Assembly (NCBI GenBank): GCA_945900705.1
Contig: CAMDKJ010000124.1
Coordinates: 1 to 5,646, forward strand
DNA: 5,646 nucleotides
Direction of reading: 5' to 3'
Origin: Bifidobacterium breve
GTDB taxonomy: Bacteria > Actinomycetota > Actinomycetes > S36-B12
Both the position numbers and the translations under genes were made by a program. Of the stretch, positions 1 through 3,838 are shown one piece after another. Each line of letters opens with the position of its first letter. Position 1 is the stretch's first letter. A model generated the notes under the pieces. The model was not told the DNA's origin, searched no databases, and saw nothing but the letters and a program-made list of their open reading frames with translations.

Positions 1-798
1 GGCATTGCGGAAGGCACGGAAATTCACCCAGCGGCTATTGTTGGTCAGCAGTGGCTGGCCCCCTAGGTAATCCTTGAATATCTCTTCGATTCGAGCAATT
101 GATGGCTCATCGCTTTTCCCAATGGGCAGATCCGCGGCCGCATCTGCCATTTCTTCGAATCCGGCTCGGCGCCAAATATCTTCATGCATCTCGACGATGA
201 ACGTGCTGCTGTGAGAATCCATCGGGTAGGCGTGAGCCTGCATTGTCCCCCACGGCGTATCGACGATGAAGAACTTGAAAGCCTCATAGACCACCGGAGT
301 TCCTAGCCAGATGAACTTGCACTTGCGGAAGTCGACAGTTGTTCCGAACTCTTCTTTAAAGGTTTCACGAGTCGCGCTATTGATGCCGTCGCTGGCAAGC
401 ACTAGGTCGTAGTCAGCCATCAACTCTTTAATAGGGGGAGCTTGGGTATTGAAGAGGACGTTTACGCCATTGTCGATCGCACGACGTTGCAAAATTCCAA
501 GTAGGTTCGTGCGACTCATCGCCGCAAATCCGTGACCGCCGCTTGTTAAGACTTCATCGCGATAATGAATATCGATGTCATCCCAATACGCGAACTCTTT
601 AGACATCTCCTCGTAGATTGACGGATCTGAGACCCGGATGCCGGATAAAGTTTGATCACTGAAAACCACGCCGAAACCAAAAGTATCCAAAGGGGCGTTG
701 CGCTCCCACACCGTGATCTCGTATCCGGGTTCGAACTGCTTCACCAAACTCGCGAAATACAGGCCACCCGGACCCCCGCCCACGACTGCGATTTTCAT
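1..798 (-). CDS. FAD-dependent aromatic hydroxylase, salicylyl-CoA 5-hydroxylase-like (N-terminal part)
   Basis: The reading frame is open from the ATG at 798 to the window edge, giving 266 residues with the C-terminus missing. The start is firm: GAAGGAG lies 4 nt upstream and the FAD-binding fold begins at once. Visible motifs are the dinucleotide-binding GGGPGG (residues 7-12), the acidic residue ending strand 2 (E32 in VWERN), the stretch DTFGFGVVFSD (38-48), SGGHGF (86-91) and the second FAD motif DLVLASDGINS (131-141). The DTFGFGVVFSD and WDDIDIH (72-78) blocks are what I recall from salicylyl-CoA 5-hydroxylase and the N-terminal half of 2-aminobenzoyl-CoA monooxygenase/reductase. Members of this family use FAD, NAD(P)H and O2 to hydroxylate an aromatic CoA thioester in the cytoplasm. 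Whether this is the single-domain form (about 400 residues) or the bifunctional form (over 700) cannot be seen, and the substrate is inferred only. Hand-counted GC is about 52%, lower than the neighbouring SDR gene. Confidence 0.85.
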   Translation of the reverse strand, partial: MKIAVVGGGPGGLYFASLVKQFEPGYEITVWERNAPLDTFGFGVVFSDQTLSGIRVSDPSIYEEMSKEFAYWDDIDIHYRDEVLTSGGHGFAAMSRTNLLGILQRRAIDNGVNVLFNTQAPPIKELMADYDLVLASDGINSATRETFKEEFGTTVDFRKCKFIWLGTPVVYEAFKFFIVDTPWGTMQAHAYPMDSHSSTFIVEMHEDIWRRAGFEEMADAAADLPIGKSDEPSIARIEEIFKDYLGGQPLLTNNSRWVNFRAFRNA

Positions 799-802
799 AG
801 TT

Positions 803-809
803 CTCCTTC
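803..809 (-). promoter_or_regulatory. Ribosome binding site of the FAD hydroxylase
   Basis: GAAGGAG on the minus strand, 4 nt before the ATG at 798. It is the best Shine-Dalgarno match among the gene starts in this window and fixes the start of the hydroxylase. Confidence 0.8.
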
Positions 810-836
810 AGCGCTGGCGGCCTTGGCAGCCTTGGC
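810..836 (-). repeat. 9-bp tandem repeat, about three copies, ahead of the hydroxylase start
   Basis: Read on the minus strand, the units are GCCAAGGCT, GCCAAGGCC and the more diverged GCCAGCGCT, directly abutting the ribosome binding site. The first two copies differ at one base. The array lies in a minus-strand frame that would encode an Ala/Lys-rich tail ending in a TGA that overlaps the hydroxylase ATG. It may be leader sequence or the trace of an older upstream gene. I see no known element. Confidence 0.6.
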
Positions 837-861
837 AGAATAAGCTACCTGTAGCGGATTA

Positions 862-889
862 TTGACTATCGCCAAAATAGCGGTATAAA
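862..889 (+). promoter_or_regulatory. Predicted sigma70-type promoter for the SDR gene
   Basis: A -35 box TTGACT (862-867) and a -10 box TATAAA (884-889) are separated by 16 bp in the only AT-rich patch of this region. The predicted transcript would start near 896 and leave about 40 nt of leader before the ATG at 936. The hexamer TAGCGG occurs at 852-857, just upstream of the -35 box, and again at 878-883, touching the -10 box. This spacing could suit a regulator. The same AT-rich patch presumably also holds the divergent minus-strand promoter, for which I see no clear box pair. Confidence 0.55.
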
Positions 890-935
890 TTATCCCACGC
901 AAGTCCAATTTCTAACCCTGCAGAAAGATGTGCCC

Positions 936-1736
936 ATGGCAACTAATCGCTCGATCACCCACCCGGCCGCCAGGTTCACTAAAAAAGTCGCGATCGTTAC
1001 CGGCGGTGCTGGTGGTCTCGGGCACCAAATTTGCCTAGGCATCGGCGCCGAGGGCGGCAAAGTTGCCGTGTTCGATACCAATTCCGAGGCGATCGAGCAA
1101 GCGGTTGCCGAACTCATCGCAGAAGGAATCGAGGCCGTCGGGCACCTTGTCGATGTTCGCGATTCGGCCACCGTGACCGCAGCCGTCGGTGCGGTCGCCG
1201 CCTACTTCGGGCGCATCGACATCTTGATCGCCGCGGCGGGCGGTAGTTTGGCCACTCCAAGAGACCTAGCCGATATCTCACCCGCCGATCTTGATCTCGT
1301 CATCGATGTCAATGTCAAAGGCACTTTCAACTGCGCCCAAGCTGTGGTCCCCCACCTGCACGATGCCGGCGGCGGGGCGATCGTCACGTTCTCCTCGATC
1401 GGTGGCCGCTCCACCAGCCCGGTAACCGGCGTGCCCTATGCGGCCGCTAAAGCAGCCATCTTGGGCTTAACCCGCCGGCTAGCCCGCGAGGTTGGGCCTG
1501 ACGGTATTCGGGTTAATGCGGTAGCCCCCGGATTATTTCTCACCGGCCGTTTACAGGGGATGTTTGACGAGCTGGCCGAGGCAGATCGCGCCGAGGTACT
1601 CGGCGGCATCCCCCTGGGACGGATGCCCGAGTTGCAGGAGTGCGTTGATCCGGTGCTCTTCCTTGCAAGCGACCAATCCTCCTACATCACCGGCGCGGTA
1701 CTTGATGTCAACGGCGGCCGATTCATGGCCGGTTGA
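936..1736 (+). CDS. Short-chain dehydrogenase/reductase, classical NAD-type
   Basis: A complete classical SDR of 266 residues, a normal length for the family. It is a cytoplasmic Rossmann-fold enzyme that interconverts an alcohol and a ketone. Visible parts are the cofactor motif TGGAGGLG (22-29), Asp47 at the end of strand 2 (AVFD, which favours NAD over NADP), Asp73 (VDVRD), Asn126 of the active site (DVNVKG), Ser153/Ser154, the catalytic Tyr168 and Lys172 (YAAAK), PG at 198-199, and the usual C-terminal DVNGG. The common NNAG motif reads AAAG (99-102). The ATG at 936 is preferred over the in-frame GTG at 930 because AGAAAG (922-927) sits 8 nt before the ATG but only 2 nt before the GTG. 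The substrate is unknown. Divergence from an aromatic CoA hydroxylase suggests a hydroxyacyl-CoA or ring-alcohol dehydrogenase, which is inference. The RAM-domain gene follows 23 bp downstream. Confidence 0.9.
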   Translation: MATNRSITHPAARFTKKVAIVTGGAGGLGHQICLGIGAEGGKVAVFDTNSEAIEQAVAELIAEGIEAVGHLVDVRDSATVTAAVGAVAAYFGRIDILIAAAGGSLATPRDLADISPADLDLVIDVNVKGTFNCAQAVVPHLHDAGGGAIVTFSSIGGRSTSPVTGVPYAAAKAAILGLTRRLAREVGPDGIRVNAVAPGLFLTGRLQGMFDELAEADRAEVLGGIPLGRMPELQECVDPVLFLASDQSSYITGAVLDVNGGRFMAG

Positions 1737-1747
1737 TCCGACCCGCC

Positions 1748-1759
1748 TACACTTCACCC
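1748..1759 (+). promoter_or_regulatory. Possible leaderless promoter of the RAM-domain gene
   Basis: TACACT (1748-1753) fits an actinobacterial -10 box (TANNNT). It is followed by 6 nt and then the ATG at 1760, which would put the transcription start on or next to the A of the ATG. No Shine-Dalgarno sequence precedes this ATG, as expected for a leaderless mRNA. No convincing -35 box is visible. Read-through from the SDR gene is also possible. Confidence 0.45.
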
Positions 1760-2044
1760 ATGATCACTGCCCTTTGCTTTATCCAGGTAGTACCTGAGCA
1801 TGTCAACTCCGCGGGCGAAGCCATCGCCAAGATTCAAGGCGTCACGGCTGCTTATTCGGTGACCGGTAAAATTGACCTAGTGGTTCTCATTGAAGTGCGC
1901 ACCCACGAGGACATCGCCAAAGTTGTCACCGATGGCATCTCCAAGGTTAAGGGCGTGCAGTCAACCGAAACCCACGTTTCGTTCCGCACCTTCAATAATG
2001 CAGATATCGAAGCCGGGTTCTCACTCGGCGCTGAAGAGGGTTAA
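1760..2044 (+). CDS. Stand-alone Lrp/AsnC ligand-binding (RAM) domain protein
   Basis: A complete protein of 94 residues that matches only the C-terminal RAM domain of Lrp/AsnC regulators, with no helix-turn-helix part. The order is strand 1 (ITALCFIQV, 2-10), helix 1 (14-25), strand 2 with GVTAAYSVTG (27-36), strand 3 with DLVVLIEV (39-46), helix 2 (48-63), GV at 65-66 and strand 4 (70-78). GVTAAYSVTGKIDLVV corresponds to the GV-x-VTG-x-D block of the family. RAM domains form dimers or higher rings and bind amino acids or similar effectors. Stand-alone versions are thought to sense a ligand or to pair with full-length family members. The ATG at 1760 is chosen because strand 1 starts there. 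The in-frame TTG at 1733 would add nine non-family residues and overlap the SDR stop. The gene lies 23 bp after the SDR, and its stop shares TTAA with the converging kinase gene. Confidence 0.88.
   Translation: MITALCFIQVVPEHVNSAGEAIAKIQGVTAAYSVTGKIDLVVLIEVRTHEDIAKVVTDGISKVKGVQSTETHVSFRTFNNADIEAGFSLGAEEG
2041..2044. other. Shared stop codons of convergent genes (TTAA)
   Basis: The plus-strand TAA of the RAM-domain gene (2042-2044) and the minus-strand TAA of glycerate kinase (2043-2041) are read from the same self-complementary TTAA. The genes therefore overlap tail to tail by 4 bp with no intergenic terminator. Confidence 0.95.
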
Positions 2045-3189
2045 AGCCCACTAGCTTGTAGTCGCTGACCTAGTACTTCAACGGCTTTGCCGAGCCAAGT
2101 GCGCGGATCGCCAAGTGCCGCTTCAAGCGAACCGGCAACTTCAACTAGTGTCACGACATCACTCTCAGCTCTGATACCCAGTGATGCACATTGTTTCGCG
2201 GTCAGTGTCGAGGAGCCCGCGAGCGCATAAACCGGTTTACCCGCTGCCTTGGCGATCGACGCCACAAATGCCGGGCCTTTACCCGCCAAAGTTTGCTCAT
2301 CAAGACGCCCTTCACCAATCACCACCGCATCGGCATCGTCAACGGCAGACGATAAATCCGTTAGTCGCGCTATGGCCTTTGCCCCTGACTCAATCTGCGC
2401 GCCGATTACCCCTGAAGCGGCTACCGCAATCCCGCCCGCCGCACCAGCCCCGGGAAGTTGTTCAAGTTCGCCCACGGTGAATCTCCCGGAGTGATGCGCG
2501 ACAACCCGGCACCACTCCCTCATGGCCGCATCTACTTGGTAGCACTCTGCCTCGGTAAGGCCTTTTTGCGGTCCGAAGACGTGAGCCGCACCGGAAGGTC
2601 CAGTTGCCGGGCTTTCGACATCTACCAGGAGGGTCCAGGTGCATCCATCAATCAAAGTTTGATTTACCGACGGGCCGATGGACGAAACCCGCATCAGCCC
2701 ACTCGCGGTCGGAGGTACTTCATCACCGTTGGCGTCTAGGAGTTGGTAGCCAAGGCCGGCGAGCAAACCCAAACCGCCATCAATCGAGGCGCTGCCACCC
2801 AGAGCAATCAGCAGGTGCTTGGCACCTTGTGCTAGCGCCGCGTGTGCGGCCAGCCCAACACCAAAGCTTGAGGTATCCCACGGGCGTGGCGCCAAATCTT
2901 GAACGCCGGCCAGGCCGCAAATTTCCGCCAATTCGATTACCGCGGTCGAGCCCTGCACGGCCATTCGAGAGCTATTGGCGCGCATAAGTGCATCAACCGT
3001 GCTCGCTGACACCTGCGAAAACCCAACAGCCAAGAGCACCTCAACGGTGCCATCACCTCCATCGGCAATCGGCACCGTGATGAACCTCGAACCGGGAAAC
3101 TGTGACGCTAATTGGGCACCGGCTAGCTCAGCCACCTCACGTGCACCCAGGGAGCCCTTGAAGGCATTTGGTGCCAGCAGGATCCGCAT
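2041..3189 (-). CDS. glxK: Glycerate 2-kinase (GlxK/GarK family)
   Basis: A complete protein of 382 residues, the usual length for this family, which phosphorylates D-glycerate with ATP. Bacterial members of this type mostly give 2-phosphoglycerate and so feed glyoxylate, glycerate or tartronate breakdown into lower glycolysis. Family signatures in order are APNAFKGSLGA (6-16, often APDSFKGSLSA), PIADGGDGT (40-48), LGGSASIDGG (130-139), DVESPATGPSGA (190-201) running into FGPQKG (205-210), PGAGAAGG (246-253) and GEGRLDEQTLAGKGP (292-306). The start is the ATG at 3189 because family members begin M-[RK]-I-x-x-A-P. The frame stays open to 3285, but the extra 32 residues match nothing and would run through the promoter region. 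It converges on the RAM-domain gene and diverges from the M23 peptidase gene. No glyoxylate carboligase or tartronate semialdehyde reductase is nearby, so it appears to stand alone. Confidence 0.93.
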   Translation of the reverse strand: MRILLAPNAFKGSLGAREVAELAGAQLASQFPGSRFITVPIADGGDGTVEVLLAVGFSQVSASTVDALMRANSSRMAVQGSTAVIELAEICGLAGVQDLAPRPWDTSSFGVGLAAHAALAQGAKHLLIALGGSASIDGGLGLLAGLGYQLLDANGDEVPPTASGLMRVSSIGPSVNQTLIDGCTWTLLVDVESPATGPSGAAHVFGPQKGLTEAECYQVDAAMREWCRVVAHHSGRFTVGELEQLPGAGAAGGIAVAASGVIGAQIESGAKAIARLTDLSSAVDDADAVVIGEGRLDEQTLAGKGPAFVASIAKAAGKPVYALAGSSTLTAKQCASLGIRAESDVVTLVEVAGSLEAALGDPRTWLGKAVEVLGQRLQASGL

Positions 3190-3201
3190 GTCCGAATTGT
3201 G
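3190..3201 (-). promoter_or_regulatory. Weak candidate leaderless promoter of glycerate kinase
   Basis: On the minus strand CACAAT (3201-3196) matches four of six -10 positions. It stands 6 nt before the ATG at 3189, the same geometry as the candidate before the RAM-domain gene. No Shine-Dalgarno sequence is seen upstream of this ATG. The -10 match is poor, so this is tentative. Confidence 0.3.
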
Positions 3202-3230
3202 CCGTTCTCGGGTGGCATAGATCACACCCA

Positions 3231-3241
3231 CCCCTAAGGGG
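3231..3241. repeat. Palindrome CCCCTAAGGGG in a divergent intergenic region
   Basis: Perfect 5-bp arms (CCCCT/AGGGG) around a single A, in the 102-bp gap between the divergent glycerate kinase and M23 peptidase genes. The position, 42 bp from the kinase ATG and 50 bp from the peptidase ATG, would suit an operator. There is no T-run, so it is not an intrinsic terminator. Confidence 0.4.
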
Positions 3242-3278
3242 CCCATCGCAAGTTTGCCCATTTTGGATCCACGCTGGT

Positions 3279-3290
3279 AGACCAAGGTCT
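3279..3290. repeat. Inverted repeat AGACC-AA-GGTCT at the peptidase start
   Basis: Five-base perfect arms around AA, ending 1 nt before the ATG at 3292. The central AAGG (3284-3287) is the only Shine-Dalgarno-like sequence for the peptidase gene, so pairing of the arms in the mRNA would partly hide it. The arms are short and may be chance. Confidence 0.35.
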
Positions 3291-3291
3291 C

Positions 3292-3834
3292 ATGCGCATG
3301 TTTTGGGCCGGACTTTTCGCCCTGCTACTCCTCGCTTTCACCGCCGCCACCGGCACCCTTGCGAACGCAGATCCGCTGCCCCGCGAGCGGCAACTCTCGA
3401 TCACCATGCCAACCACCCGAGTGAACCTATCGGCGAAGTTCGGCGAGACCAGCTCCTACTGGGGCGGGCTCCCGCATTCGGGGCTTGATTTTGACGGAGC
3501 CACCGGCGATGCCATCTTCGCCGTGGCTGGCGGAGTAGTCAAAGAAGTCGGGATGCGTGGAAGTTACGGCCGCACGATCACTATTTCGCACGGCGACGGC
3601 GTGGCTTCAATGTATGCGCACCTATCGGCTACCGAGGTAAATGTTGGTGACCAAGTTTTCGCTGGTGATCGAATCGCCCGCATGGGTGCCACCGGAAATG
3701 CCTCTGGATCTCATCTGCATTTAGAAATTCAACTACGTGGGGTCCCGACTGATCCTTATGGCTTTCTCTTCGCGGCCAACCCCGGTCGAGTAAGTGACCC
3801 GCCCGCCTGGGCCTGCCGGATCTACAGCTGCTAA
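3292..3834 (+). CDS. Secreted M23 family (LytM/DD-endopeptidase-like) metallopeptidase
   Basis: A complete protein of 180 residues. An N-terminal signal peptide is clear: a short basic start (MRM), a hydrophobic core (about 4-20) and an A-N-A cleavage motif after residue 26. The rest is a single M23 domain, a zinc peptidase fold that cuts peptide cross-links of peptidoglycan. All key residues are present: zinc ligands His62 and Asp66 (HSGLD) and His143, with His110 (MYAHLS) and His141 (GSHLHLE) as the catalytic pair. There is no coiled coil or LysM domain, so it is a minimal enzyme. The only two cysteines are at 175 and 180, the last residue. The start could also be the ATG at 3298; the ATG at 3292 keeps Arg2 and has AAGG 4 nt upstream. 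The gene converges on pcrA with no gap. I recall the same pairing in mycobacteria (Rv0950c next to Rv0949). Confidence 0.92.
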   Translation: MRMFWAGLFALLLLAFTAATGTLANADPLPRERQLSITMPTTRVNLSAKFGETSSYWGGLPHSGLDFDGATGDAIFAVAGGVVKEVGMRGSYGRTITISHGDGVASMYAHLSATEVNVGDQVFAGDRIARMGATGNASGSHLHLEIQLRGVPTDPYGFLFAANPGRVSDPPAWACRIYSC

Positions 3835-3838
3835 TTAG
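3831..3838. other. Abutting convergent stop codons (CTAATTAG)
   Basis: The plus-strand TAA of the M23 gene (3832-3834) is followed directly by the complement of the minus-strand TAA of pcrA (3837-3835), inside the 8-bp palindrome CTAATTAG. The genes have no intergenic base between them. The plus strand continues with AGTTTTT, but a loopless 8-bp AT-rich palindrome is too weak to call a terminator. Confidence 0.95.

Noticed and set aside
652..843. Plus-strand open frame of 63 codons ending in an Ala/Leu repeat
   Set aside because: It is antisense to the conserved FAD-binding start of the hydroxylase. Its ALAALAALAE end is just the 9-bp repeat read from the other strand.
930..935. GTG start two codons earlier for the SDR
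   Set aside because: AGAAAG would be only 2 nt from this GTG, too close for a ribosome; the ATG at 936 has proper spacing.
1733..1759. TTG start adding nine residues to the RAM-domain protein
   Set aside because: It overlaps the SDR stop, lacks a ribosome binding site, and the added residues precede the first strand of the fold without family support.
2181..2987. Several plus-strand frames (2181-2480, 2249-2494, 2458-2739, 2604-2987)
   Set aside because: All are antisense to the intact glycerate kinase, overlap one another and show no protein-family pattern.
3190..3285. N-terminal extension of 32 residues on glycerate kinase
   Set aside because: The family starts at M-[RK]-I-x-x-A-P, which is the ATG at 3189. 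The extension would use most of the divergent promoter gap.
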